Below, piece by piece: positions 56,826-64,000 of a stretch of DNA of 64,000 nucleotides (the stretch's first letter is position 1; each line of letters starts with the position of its first letter). Source of the DNA: Cedecea neteri. GTDB taxonomy: Bacteria; Pseudomonadota; Gammaproteobacteria; Enterobacterales; Enterobacteriaceae. The stretch spans positions 3,100,001-3,164,000 of the forward strand of contig NZ_CP009451.1 in assembly GCF_000757825.1 (NCBI RefSeq), read 5' to 3'. The notes below the pieces were generated by a model that saw only the letters and a list, made by a program, of their open reading frames with translations, searched no databases and had not been told where the DNA came from. The position numbers were made by a program, and so were the translations under genes.

Positions 56826-57833
56826 CTAACCTAAAAGCTCTTCTTTAACCTGCATCGCCAAATCAAACGAATGCAAACGAGCCTGATGATCGAAAATCTG
56901 TCCGTTAACCATAATTTCATCCGCTTCGGTTTCACGCAGGATGGACTCAAGGCCGTGACGTACCTTCGCTTTATCCCCCACCAGAGACATGCTCAGCGCC
57001 TGCTGGACGCCATATTGCTCAGAGGCAGACCAAAGCTGATGCATATTTTCCACCGGCGGCGGCAGCTGCCCGGTTTCGCCGCGACGCAGTCGAACAAACG
57101 CCTGCTGCATGGAAGTAAACAGAAACTCCGCGTCCCGGGTACTGTCTGCTGCCACGATATTGATGCACACCATCGCGTAAGGTTTTGCCAGCCGCCCGGA
57201 CGGCTTGAAGTTCTCGCGGTACAGCTGCAGCGCGCGGAACAGCATGTCAGGCGCAAAGTGCGAGGCAAAGGCAAACGGCAAACCAAGCTGTGCCGCCAGC
57301 TGGGCGCTATACAGGCTGGAGCCTAGCAGCCAAACCGGAACCTTTTCCCCATAGCCAGGCACGGGGCGAACGTGTGGATTTGGGTCGCGGGCATCGAACC
57401 AGTCAACCAGCTCCGCGACATCCCGTGGGAAGTTATCAACGTCGCCGCTCATATGGCGTCGCAGCGCCCTCATGGTGGGCTGATCGCTGCCCGGCGCTCG
57501 TCCAAGGCCAAGGTCAATACGCCCCGGGTAGAGCGTATTCAGGGTGCCGAACTGCTCGGCAATGACCAGCGGTGAATGGTTAGGCAGCATCACGCCGCCG
57601 GAGCCTAAATGCAGCGTGGTGGTATTCGCGGCCAGGTAGCCAATCAGCACCGATGTTGCCGCGCTGGCAATGCCGACCATATTGTGGTGTTCTGCCAGCC
57701 AGTAACGGTGATAGCCGCGCTTTTCGGCCAGCCGGGCAAGATCCAGAGAGTGGGAAAAAGCCTCCTGCGCCGAGGAGCCTTGAGGGATCGGCGCCAGATC
57801 GAGCACCGAGAAAGCAATATTTTTGTCAGTCAT
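56826..57833 (-). CDS. yhbW: Luciferase-like monooxygenase YhbW
   Basis: The 335 aa (same as E. coli) form a bacterial luciferase-type TIM barrel, with AEHHNM and [20 protein letters not shown] typical of the FMN-dependent LLM family. The substrate is not known. It sits downstream of ubiV on the same strand with a 143-nt gap, so it is probably a separate unit. Confidence 0.93.
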   Translation of the reverse strand: MTDKNIAFSVLDLAPIPQGSSAQEAFSHSLDLARLAEKRGYHRYWLAEHHNMVGIASAATSVLIGYLAANTTTLHLGSGGVMLPNHSPLVIAEQFGTLNTLYPGRIDLGLGRAPGSDQPTMRALRRHMSGDVDNFPRDVAELVDWFDARDPNPHVRPVPGYGEKVPVWLLGSSLYSAQLAAQLGLPFAFASHFAPDMLFRALQLYRENFKPSGRLAKPYAMVCINIVAADSTRDAEFLFTSMQQAFVRLRRGETGQLPPPVENMHQLWSASEQYGVQQALSMSLVGDKAKVRHGLESILRETEADEIMVNGQIFDHQARLHSFDLAMQVKEELLG

Positions 57834-57976
57834 AACCGCTCACTTTTGTTACAGCGTAGTCATCAGATTGAAGGTCTTCTTCCAGCCTGGCGCAGGAATA
57901 CCGCGCCGGCCAGAAAAGCTGCACCTTTAATAGTGCATTAAACAATGACCAGACTTGTTAACAAAGTGAGCTATTA

Positions 57977-58855
57977 TCAGGCCCGTAACTCCAGCCCTGC
58001 AACGCGCCGCCAGTAGCCATTACAGTCGCTGCGGTTAGCCAGCGGAAGCGGAGCACTGCCGTTTTCATTGGCGCGGAACGCGTTAAGAATATCCAGCGTC
58101 CCTAAGCCCATCGGCGACAGGCGAACGATATCCACCAGCCCTTTCATCGACGTCAGCTCATTGCCGAGGTTGTAAACATAGCCGCTCATGGTCTGAATGC
58201 CGTTCAGCACGAAGACCTGCTGCTGCTCCTGAGAACGCATATCCCGGCCGTTCGGGTACTTAATGCAGCATGTTTCGCACTCATCCTTGGCGCGGTCTTC
58301 AGAGCGTGCGGTGAAGCAGCGAGCGGAATAAGCCAACGGCAGATGGCCGTAGCTCAGCACTTCCACTTCGAATTTATCGCGGATACCGAGTTCATCGCAC
58401 TGGTTAAGCATATTGGCGAGCCAGTCGCGGGAGAGTTCTACCGGCATGCACCAGCGCATCATGCCCTGCTTATGCAGCAGGCGTAGCGTAACGGCGTTAT
58501 AGCAATTGAGGGCGTGTCCGGCGACGAACGGCAGCTTGCGTTCTGCGGCCATATTTACGCTGCCGATATCATTGGCCTCAATCAGAAAATCGCCGTTTTC
58601 TACGTAGCGCTTAAGTTCGCCCAATTCCGACGGAGCCTGCACCAGCGCCAGCGTGGAAAGCACTACCTGCTTGCCCTCGTTGGCGAGCATTTTAGCCATA
58701 TCCAGCCAGTCGCCGACTTTGGTTGCCCGGCGCTTGCTGCATACCGCTTCGCCCAGATAAATAACGTCGGCACGGCTTTTGGCCGCCGCCTGATAAAACT
58801 TTTCCAGCGTCTCTTTTGGCCAATAGTAAAGCACCGGCCCTAATGAATATTTCAT
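57977..58855 (-). CDS. ubiV: Ubiquinone anaerobic biosynthesis protein UbiV
   Basis: UbiV and UbiU form a [4Fe-4S] complex needed for oxygen-independent hydroxylation in ubiquinone synthesis. The product from ATG 58855 has 292 aa; six more upstream codons are not used. The cluster cysteines C39, C180, C193 and C197 are present (an extra C196 lies beside C197). It is a peptidase U32 family member and follows ubiU by 8 nt. Confidence 0.96.
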   Translation of the reverse strand: MKYSLGPVLYYWPKETLEKFYQAAAKSRADVIYLGEAVCSKRRATKVGDWLDMAKMLANEGKQVVLSTLALVQAPSELGELKRYVENGDFLIEANDIGSVNMAAERKLPFVAGHALNCYNAVTLRLLHKQGMMRWCMPVELSRDWLANMLNQCDELGIRDKFEVEVLSYGHLPLAYSARCFTARSEDRAKDECETCCIKYPNGRDMRSQEQQQVFVLNGIQTMSGYVYNLGNELTSMKGLVDIVRLSPMGLGTLDILNAFRANENGSAPLPLANRSDCNGYWRRVAGLELRA

Positions 58856-58863
58856 GCTTTTTC

Positions 58864-59859
58864 CTACTGCCATTTGCGGTGATAGGCACCGAGCGTCGTT
58901 TGGGTGCCTTCGGCCATCGATCCCAGCGCTTCCATCCAGGCGGGCTGTGCCTGGTAGTTTTTAGGATCCGCCATGCAGCGATCGATAGCCTGACGCCAGA
59001 CCTTTGCCACCTGGGTAACGTAAGCCGGACTGCGCTGGCGGCCTTCGATTTTTACAGAGGCTATGTTCGCGGCCAGCAGTTCCGGGAGCAGCTCAAGCGT
59101 GTTAAGGCTGGTGGGTTCTTCCAGCGCATGGTAGGGGCGGTCGTCAACCAGGTAACGTCCTTTGCAGAGCGTTGGATACCCGGCATTTTCGCCGTCCTTA
59201 TAGCGGTCGATCAGTACGTCGTTGAGGCGAGATTCCAGCCCCTGCGGCGTTTGTTGCCAGCGCACAAAGCGAGCAGGCGAACAGGCGCCCACGGTATTCG
59301 GCGACTCGCCGGTGAGGTAAGACGAAAGATAGCAACGGCCTTCGGCCATTATGCACAGGCTGCCGAAGGCAAATACTTCCAGCGGCACCGGCGTGACGCG
59401 AGCGAGCTGTTTAACCTGATGAATAGAAAGCACGCGCGGAAGTACCACGCGGGCAACGTCAAAGTTGCGATGATAAAAACGGATCGCTTCTTCATTCGTG
59501 GCCGAAGCCTGGACCGACACGTGGCGCTCAATGTGTGGGTAGCGCTCAGCCGCATATTCCAGCATGGCTAAATCCGCCAGGATCAGCGCATCGGCCCCAA
59601 GCTGCGCGGCCATATCAACCGCTCGCTGCCAGCGTACATAACCGTCCGGATGAGCGAATGTATTGATGGCAATATGCAACTTACGGCGACGTTGATGCAC
59701 GTAGCTGACGGCTTCCTGCAGCCTTTTCTCGGTGAAGTTAAGGCCTGCAAAATGACGCGCGTTGGTATCATCTTTCAGGCCGATGTACACCGCATCTGCA
59801 CCGTTATCGATGGCCGCTTTCAACGCCGGAAGGTTTCCGGCCGGGCAAAGCAACTCCAT
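58864..59859 (-). CDS. ubiU: Ubiquinone anaerobic biosynthesis protein UbiU
   Basis: The 331-aa partner of UbiV keeps the four cluster cysteines C169, C176, C193 and C232. MELLCPAGNLPALKAAIDNGADAVYIG is the U32 family N-terminus. Divergent ubiT (254 nt away) completes the trio. With IspB in the same window, two ubiquinone genes are seen here at separate places. Confidence 0.97.
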   Translation of the reverse strand: MELLCPAGNLPALKAAIDNGADAVYIGLKDDTNARHFAGLNFTEKRLQEAVSYVHQRRRKLHIAINTFAHPDGYVRWQRAVDMAAQLGADALILADLAMLEYAAERYPHIERHVSVQASATNEEAIRFYHRNFDVARVVLPRVLSIHQVKQLARVTPVPLEVFAFGSLCIMAEGRCYLSSYLTGESPNTVGACSPARFVRWQQTPQGLESRLNDVLIDRYKDGENAGYPTLCKGRYLVDDRPYHALEEPTSLNTLELLPELLAANIASVKIEGRQRSPAYVTQVAKVWRQAIDRCMADPKNYQAQPAWMEALGSMAEGTQTTLGAYHRKWQ

Positions 59860-60113
59860 AATTTATCCTGAATCATAGGGGGCACGAATAAATGCCCGCG
59901 CTGCACAGGGACGGGCAGCAAATTGTTAACGAACCGGGATTTTAGTTAACCTGTCGGCGACAATTTTTGATTTGAGGCAGAGAAAGGCGTATTGCTTAGT
60001 GGGCCCGGCGCTAATTCGGCCCCGCAGCAACCTGCGGAATTGTTGATTTGGCGCGTCACCGGGAATTGTCGTTATGGCAAAATAACGGCAAATTTTTTAA
60101 AGGAGCTAAACCC

Positions 60114-60638
60114 GTGTTCGATAAACTGCGTTCTCGCCTGGTTCAGGCTGGTCCTTCTTTGCTGCGGGTTCCGGTCAGATTAACCCCTTTTGCCGTTAAG
60201 CGTCAGGTTCTGGAGCAGGTGCTTGGCTGGCAGTTTCGTCAGGCGCTGCAGGACGGAGAGCTGGACTTTCTGGCTGGCCGCTGGCTAAGTATTGAAGTCC
60301 GTGACCTTGGGCTGAAGTGGTTTACTTCCGTTGAGGACAATAAGCTGCTGGTGTGCGACGATGCGCCAGCAGACGTGAGCTTTAGCGCTGAGGCCAACGA
60401 CCTGTTGCTGATAGCCGCTCGCAAGCAGGACCCGGATACCTTATTTTTCCAGCGTCGCCTGGTGATTGAAGGCGACACGGAACTCGGGTTATATGTGAAG
60501 AATCTAATGGATGCCATTGAGCTGGATGCGATGCCGAAACCGCTACGCATCCTGCTGTTACAGCTGGCTGATTTTGTTGAGGCAGGTTTGAGACATAACC
60601 CCGCCTCTGAAGGTAATTCGATAGGTGAGCCATGTTAA
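60114..60638 (+). CDS. ubiT: Ubiquinone anaerobic biosynthesis accessory factor UbiT
   Basis: UbiT has an SCP2 lipid-binding domain and binds prenylated intermediates for UbiUV. The GTG at 60114 has AGGAG 8 nt upstream and gives 174 aa, the E. coli length; the longer frame from 60048 lacks a ribosome-binding site. DTLFFQRRLVIEGDTELGLYVKN is highly conserved. It overlaps yhbS by 7 nt. Confidence 0.95.
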   Translation: MFDKLRSRLVQAGPSLLRVPVRLTPFAVKRQVLEQVLGWQFRQALQDGELDFLAGRWLSIEVRDLGLKWFTSVEDNKLLVCDDAPADVSFSAEANDLLLIAARKQDPDTLFFQRRLVIEGDTELGLYVKNLMDAIELDAMPKPLRILLLQLADFVEAGLRHNPASEGNSIGEPC

Positions 60639-61135
60639 TTCGTGTAGAGATCCCCATTGATGCCCCTGGCATCGACGCGCTGTTACGCCGTTCCTTTGAA
60701 GGCGAAGGCGAAGCTGAGCTGGTCAAGGCGCTGCGGGAAGATGGGTTGTTAACGCTGGGTCTCGTCGCAACCGATGATGAAGGGCAGGTGATTGGCTACG
60801 TCGCCTTCAGCCCGGTCGCCGTTGAGGGTGAAGAGCTACAGTGGGTTGGGCTTGCTCCGCTGGCGGTAGACGAGTCCGTACGCGGTCAGGGCATTGCCAA
60901 ACAGCTGGTATATGAAGGGCTGGACTCCCTGAACGAGTTTGGCTACGCCGCGGTGGTCACGCTGGGTTCGCCGGAGATGTACGGTCATCTTGGCTTCCAG
61001 CCTGCGGCCCGTTACGACCTCCGTTGCAGCTGGCCGGGTACCGAAGCGGCATTCCAGGTACATCCTCTGGCTGATGATGCCTTAAACGGCGTTAGCGGCC
61101 TGGTCGAGTATTCGGACCACTTCAACAACGTTTAA
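60632..61135 (+). CDS. yhbS: GNAT-family N-acetyltransferase YhbS
   Basis: The 167 aa are a single GNAT domain with the acetyl-CoA loop [11 protein letters not shown] in V-x-x-x-GxG form and [17 protein letters not shown]. The substrate in E. coli is not settled. The last four bases of the gene, TTAA, also hold the yhbQ stop on the other strand. Confidence 0.94.
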   Translation: MLIRVEIPIDAPGIDALLRRSFEGEGEAELVKALREDGLLTLGLVATDDEGQVIGYVAFSPVAVEGEELQWVGLAPLAVDESVRGQGIAKQLVYEGLDSLNEFGYAAVVTLGSPEMYGHLGFQPAARYDLRCSWPGTEAAFQVHPLADDALNGVSGLVEYSDHFNNV

Positions 61136-61425
61136 CGGGTTTTCCCTTGAAGGCTTGCGAGCAGGTCTTCAAGGGGCATCTTCCCTCCAACCAGCCGCTC
61201 TTTCTCGGCCTTGCTCAACTGCTTAATTCTGTATTCAGCTCGCAGCGCCAGCGAGCGGTCGCCCACAGCCTGACTGAATACCAACGCAAGCTCCCCTTTA
61301 CCACGCAGTGCCTTCGCCCCTTTGCCAGCCTGATGCTGGGCAAAGCGACGCTCTACGTCGGTAGTAATGCCGGTATACAGGCGGTTATCGGTGCAGCGGA
61401 TTAAATAGAGATACCAGGAAGTCAT
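61132..61425 (-). CDS. yhbQ: GIY-YIG nuclease-domain protein YhbQ
   Basis: The 97 aa (E. coli 100) form a minimal GIY-YIG domain: [20 protein letters not shown] supplies the two tyrosines of the motif, and R27 (VERRFAQH) and a later Glu provide the catalytic set. E. coli YhbQ has weak nuclease activity. Its stop is shared with yhbS. Confidence 0.94.
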   Translation of the reverse strand: MTSWYLYLIRCTDNRLYTGITTDVERRFAQHQAGKGAKALRGKGELALVFSQAVGDRSLALRAEYRIKQLSKAEKERLVGGKMPLEDLLASLQGKTR

Positions 61426-61478
61426 AGTGCGGGCGCATAATTAGCATTTGCCGCAGAGTATCACTGTTCAGGATGACG

Positions 61479-61907
61479 ATGGAATCACTCAATGCCATCA
61501 GCCGCTGGCTGACAAAACAACATGTTCTGAGCTACTGCGTGGGCAGCGGGGACTCGCTTTGGTGTGCGAATGCTTTTTATATCTTCGATGCCGAGCGGGT
61601 GGCATTCTATTTGCTGAGCGAAACCACTTCACGCCACGGCGAGCTGATTGGAGAGCAGGCGCCGGTTGCCGGCACGATAAACGGCCAGCCTAAAACCGTG
61701 GCGCTTATCCGCGGCGTGCAGTTTCGAGGGGGGATCCGCCTGCTTGCGGCAGAAGAAGCGGTGGACTATCGTCGGCGCTACTTAAAGCGTTTTCCGATTG
61801 CGCGCGTGATGTCGGCTCCGATGTGGGAAATTCGGCTCGATGAGCTGAAAATGACCGACAACACGCTTGGTTTCGGGAAAAAGCTACACTGGTTGCGTGA
61901 GGACTAG
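61479..61907 (+). CDS. yhbP: UPF0306 family protein YhbP
   Basis: The 142 aa belong to the FMN-binding split-barrel superfamily (PNPOx-like) but their role is unknown. ATG 61479 is preferred over 61473 because the AGGA ribosome-binding site overlaps the earlier ATG and alignment with E. coli METLTAISRWL starts at the second. [24 protein letters not shown] is typical. It ends in CTAG, shared with yhbO. Confidence 0.93.
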   Translation: MESLNAISRWLTKQHVLSYCVGSGDSLWCANAFYIFDAERVAFYLLSETTSRHGELIGEQAPVAGTINGQPKTVALIRGVQFRGGIRLLAAEEAVDYRRRYLKRFPIARVMSAPMWEIRLDELKMTDNTLGFGKKLHWLRED

Positions 61908-62422
61908 CGGCCCAGCAGAATCAATGCTTCACGATTAAACGCCGGCAGATCCTCAGGCGTTCTACTGGTGACCAGCTGATGTCCATCAACGACGACTTCA
62001 CGATCGTAAAAATCCGCACCGGCGTTTTTCACATCAACGACGATAGGTTTTACCGCAGTGAGCTTCCTGCCGCGTATCACGTCTGCGCTGATCAGCAGTT
62101 GTGGGCCATGACAAATGGCAAACACGGGTTTTCCGGTGTTAACAAAATCGCGGGTGAAGCTGACAAACCGATCGTCGCCGCGCAGGGCGTCAGGGGAATG
62201 GCCGCCAGGGAGCAACAGGGCATCAAAGTCGGCAGGGCGGACGTCGTCGATACCCTTGTCTATCTTCACTTTGGCTTCGCCTTGTTTGCCGGTAACCGTT
62301 TTTCCCGCCTGCTTCTCGATAGTGATTACCTGGTGTCCGGCCTGACGAAACTCCTCAGCCGGTGAGGTGAATTCAGAGTCCTCAAACTCGTCGGTAATCA
62401 GAACTGCAATTTTCTTGCTCAT
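61904..62422 (-). CDS. yhbO: DJ-1/PfpI stress protein YhbO
   Basis: The 172 aa have the class I amidotransferase-like fold with nucleophile Cys104 in [10 protein letters not shown] and E15-type residues nearby. The E. coli protein protects against oxidative, thermal and acid stress and has been reported to repair glycated molecules. It is convergent with yhbP and diverges from yraR. Confidence 0.95.
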   Translation of the reverse strand: MSKKIAVLITDEFEDSEFTSPAEEFRQAGHQVITIEKQAGKTVTGKQGEAKVKIDKGIDDVRPADFDALLLPGGHSPDALRGDDRFVSFTRDFVNTGKPVFAICHGPQLLISADVIRGRKLTAVKPIVVDVKNAGADFYDREVVVDGHQLVTSRTPEDLPAFNREALILLGR

Positions 62423-62505
62423 CTTTCCTCCGTTATGTTTGTGGCACTATTAAGCCTGGACTACCATGCTGACATTGCAAGCGCTTAGCGAGAACAGGAG
62501 GCATT

Positions 62506-63153
62506 ATGAGTCGAATCTTAATCACCGGAGCCACGGGGCTTGTCGGCGGCCATTTACTTCGTCTGCTTAACCAGGACTCCCGGATTAGCACTATTGCTGC
62601 ACCCACTCGCCGCCCGCTGCAGGTGGCCCTGAACAAAGTGGTTAATCCCCACGATCCGCAGCTTTCCGATGCGCTCGCGCAGGTCACTGAGCCGGTCGAT
62701 ACCGTCTTTTGCTGCCTGGGAACGACGCTACGCGATGCGGGCAGCAAAGAAGCCTTTATCCTCGTCGATTATACGCTGGTGGTGGATACCGCACTTGCTG
62801 GCCTCCGGCTGGGTGCAACACATATGCTGGTGGTCAGCGCTCTGGGGGCGAACAGCCGCTCGCCGTTCTTCTACAACCGCGTTAAGGGCGAAATGGAAGA
62901 CGCGCTGATAGCGCAAAATTGGCCACGGCTGACGCTTGCCCGGCCTTCAATGCTGCTGGGAGATCGCCACGCCCGGAGGTTAAATGAAACGCTGATGGTG
63001 CCGATTTTCAAAATGCTGCCCGGCAAGCTAAAAGCTATTGAGTCAGTGGACGTGGCGAAAGCGATGCTTTCTGAAGCGTTCAATCCAGCACGGGAAGGCG
63101 TGACGATCCTCGACTCAGGTCAGCTACGGGAATTAGCTGCTAAATATTATTGA
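62506..63153 (+). CDS. yraR: NAD(P)-binding Rossmann protein YraR
   Basis: The 215 aa (E. coli 211) are an atypical short-chain NAD(P)H-binding protein, with [16 protein letters not shown] at the N-terminus and [14 protein letters not shown] in place of the usual YxxxK. The function is unknown. It is divergent from yhbO; the intergenic 83 nt holds an AGGAGG just before the ATG. Confidence 0.93.
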   Translation: MSRILITGATGLVGGHLLRLLNQDSRISTIAAPTRRPLQVALNKVVNPHDPQLSDALAQVTEPVDTVFCCLGTTLRDAGSKEAFILVDYTLVVDTALAGLRLGATHMLVVSALGANSRSPFFYNRVKGEMEDALIAQNWPRLTLARPSMLLGDRHARRLNETLMVPIFKMLPGKLKAIESVDVAKAMLSEAFNPAREGVTILDSGQLRELAAKYY

Positions 63154-63186
63154 GAAGATGAATACCCAGGCGGTAAAGGCTAAATA

Positions 63187-63717
63187 TTAAAAGGACTGCA
63201 GGTAATCAATATATCCTTTAGCGCTGTTTTCCAGCTGTTGGGCCGGGACTTCATATTCGGCACCGTAAAAAGCATAAAACGGCTGATAATCTGCTTCGAC
63301 ATATTTCGCCGTCATTTCAAAGGGCAGAAGTATTTCCTGAAGCGAATGGTGGTAACGCCCCTCGCGTGAGAAATCTTCTGCCTTAATCCCTGCGCTTACC
63401 GCCAGCGCAAACTTGCGGCCTCTGAGTTTATGCCCGCTGGTAGAGCCATATGCCCAGCCGTAGGTAAAGACTTCATCCAGCCACTGCTTCAATAAAGGCG
63501 GGCTATTAAACCAGTACAGTGGAAATTGCAGAATAATTTTATCGTGTTGCTCAATGAGTTTCTGTTCTCTTTCAACATCAATAGCGCCATCTTTATAAGT
63601 CTGATAAAGATTGTGCACGGTATATAACTCCGGGTATTTTTCTACTTCACTTACCCAATGCTTATTGATTTTTGACTCATCGATATTGGGGTGAATAACA
63701 ACAATTAACGTTTTCAT
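63187..63717 (-). CDS. Flavodoxin-fold NAD(P)H oxidoreductase
   Basis: The 176 aa resemble the KefF/YwrO family of FMN-dependent quinone reductases, with the strand LIVVIHPNID, the PLYWFNSPPLLKQWLDEVF helix and GYAYG-like WAYGSTSGHKLRGRK. It is likely cytosolic and reduces quinones or electrophiles. In E. coli this place after yraR does not hold such a gene as far as I recall. It is divergent from an HxlR-type regulator. Confidence 0.85.
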   Translation of the reverse strand: MKTLIVVIHPNIDESKINKHWVSEVEKYPELYTVHNLYQTYKDGAIDVEREQKLIEQHDKIILQFPLYWFNSPPLLKQWLDEVFTYGWAYGSTSGHKLRGRKFALAVSAGIKAEDFSREGRYHHSLQEILLPFEMTAKYVEADYQPFYAFYGAEYEVPAQQLENSAKGYIDYLQSF

Positions 63718-63790
63718 ATCTAATTCCTTACGGAGTGGCTGACCGTCAGCGATTATTTTATGTTTTGCATCATAGGCAGCTTTAAATTAA

Positions 63791-63824
63791 AGTACAATAC
63801 TGTCATTGTTGATATGTACTATAC
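63791..63824. promoter_or_regulatory. Candidate operator between the oxidoreductase and HxlR regulator
   Basis: AGTACA (63791-63796) and TGTACT (63815-63820) form a 6-bp inverted repeat, and GTACAATAC / GTACTATAC (63792-63800, 63816-63824) a near-perfect direct repeat. The set lies 15 nt before the regulator start and about 73 nt upstream of the reductase, as expected for autoregulation and repression of the reductase. Confidence 0.5.
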
Positions 63825-63838
63825 AAAAGGATAGTGTC

Positions 63839-64000
63839 ATGAGCGAAGAGATCGCGCCGGATTCCTGCGCATTTATGGGCGATACGGGCTTTGCCTATAC
63901 GCTGTCGCTGGTGAATGGGAAATATAAAATGATCATTCTTTATGCGCTGGCGGAGCATAAACCGGTGATCCGCTTTAACGAGCTTAAGCGCTGCATCGAT
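63839..64000 (+). CDS. HxlR-family transcriptional regulator (3' end outside the window)
   Basis: The first 54 codons are present: MSEEIAPDSCAF, then TLSLVNGKYKMIILYALAEH and RFNELKRCID. The latter are the winged-helix start of HxlR/DUF24 proteins, where KW- or KY-K precedes the I/L-rich helix. Cys10 is at the position of the sensing cysteine in YodB/HypR-type members. AAGG lies upstream. The gene runs off the window at 64000. Confidence 0.85.
   Translation, partial: MSEEIAPDSCAFMGDTGFAYTLSLVNGKYKMIILYALAEHKPVIRFNELKRCID

Overview
The window is a stretch of core chromosome from a member of the Enterobacteriaceae. Gene order from gltBD through arcB, the rpoN and lpt/mla clusters, the secG–nusA–infB–pnp translation region, and mtr–yhbW–ubiUVT–yhbS–yraR matches Escherichia coli almost gene for gene, and most proteins align end to end with E. 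coli proteins recalled from memory. Several local differences place it outside Escherichia/Salmonella: a glycerate module sits where E. coli has yrbL, a pmrA/pmrB pair sits between obgE and dacB, and argG and yhbX are missing between leuU and metY. The species cannot be named from the sequence alone.

Layout. 1–6.1 kb: gltB-gltD (glutamate synthase, minus strand) with a short leader ORF. 6.1–6.67 kb: regulatory DNA. 6.67–11.6 kb: yhcC, arcB, the antisense-oriented sRNA ArcZ, elbB, mtgA. 11.7–15.4 kb: CdaR-type regulator, GntP-type permease, glycerate kinase. 15.4–23.3 kb (minus strand): npr, rapZ, ptsN, hpf, rpoN, lptB, lptA, lptC, kdsC, kdsD, yrbG. 23.5–28.4 kb: mlaFEDCB, ibaG, murA. 28.4–29.9 kb: sfsB, ispB (minus). 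30.1–33 kb: rplU, rpmA, yhbE, obgE. 33–36.2 kb (minus): dacB-pmrA-pmrB. 36.2–42.9 kb: GraL/greA, yhbY (minus), rlmE-ftsH, folP-glmM, secG. 42.9–43.2 kb: tRNA-Leu(GAG) and tRNA-fMet. 43.4–55.4 kb: rimP-nusA-infB-rbfA-truB-rpsO-pnp-nlpI-yrbN-deaD. 55.5–64 kb: mtr, yhbW, ubiV-ubiU (minus), ubiT-yhbS, yhbQ (minus), yhbP, yhbO (minus), yraR, a flavodoxin-fold oxidoreductase (minus) and a divergent HxlR-type regulator cut by the window end.

The genes fall into four working groups: nitrogen and phosphate-relay control (gltBD, rpoN, ptsN, npr, rapZ); building and maintaining the envelope (lpt, kds, mla, murA, glmM, mtgA, dacB); transcription and translation (greA, nusA, infB, rbfA, truB, rimP, rpsO, pnp, deaD); and redox and respiratory adaptation (arcB/ArcZ, ispB, ubiTUV).

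I saw no phage, insertion sequence, CRISPR array or defence system. The most interesting signals are small or regulatory: a leader ORF before gltB interrupted by a stop codon, the yrbN micro-ORF overlapping deaD, the ArcZ and GraL RNAs, a palindrome between the CdaR-type regulator and its permease, a repeat set between the HxlR regulator and its target, and the relocated pmrAB pair. No clearly new multi-gene system could be supported.
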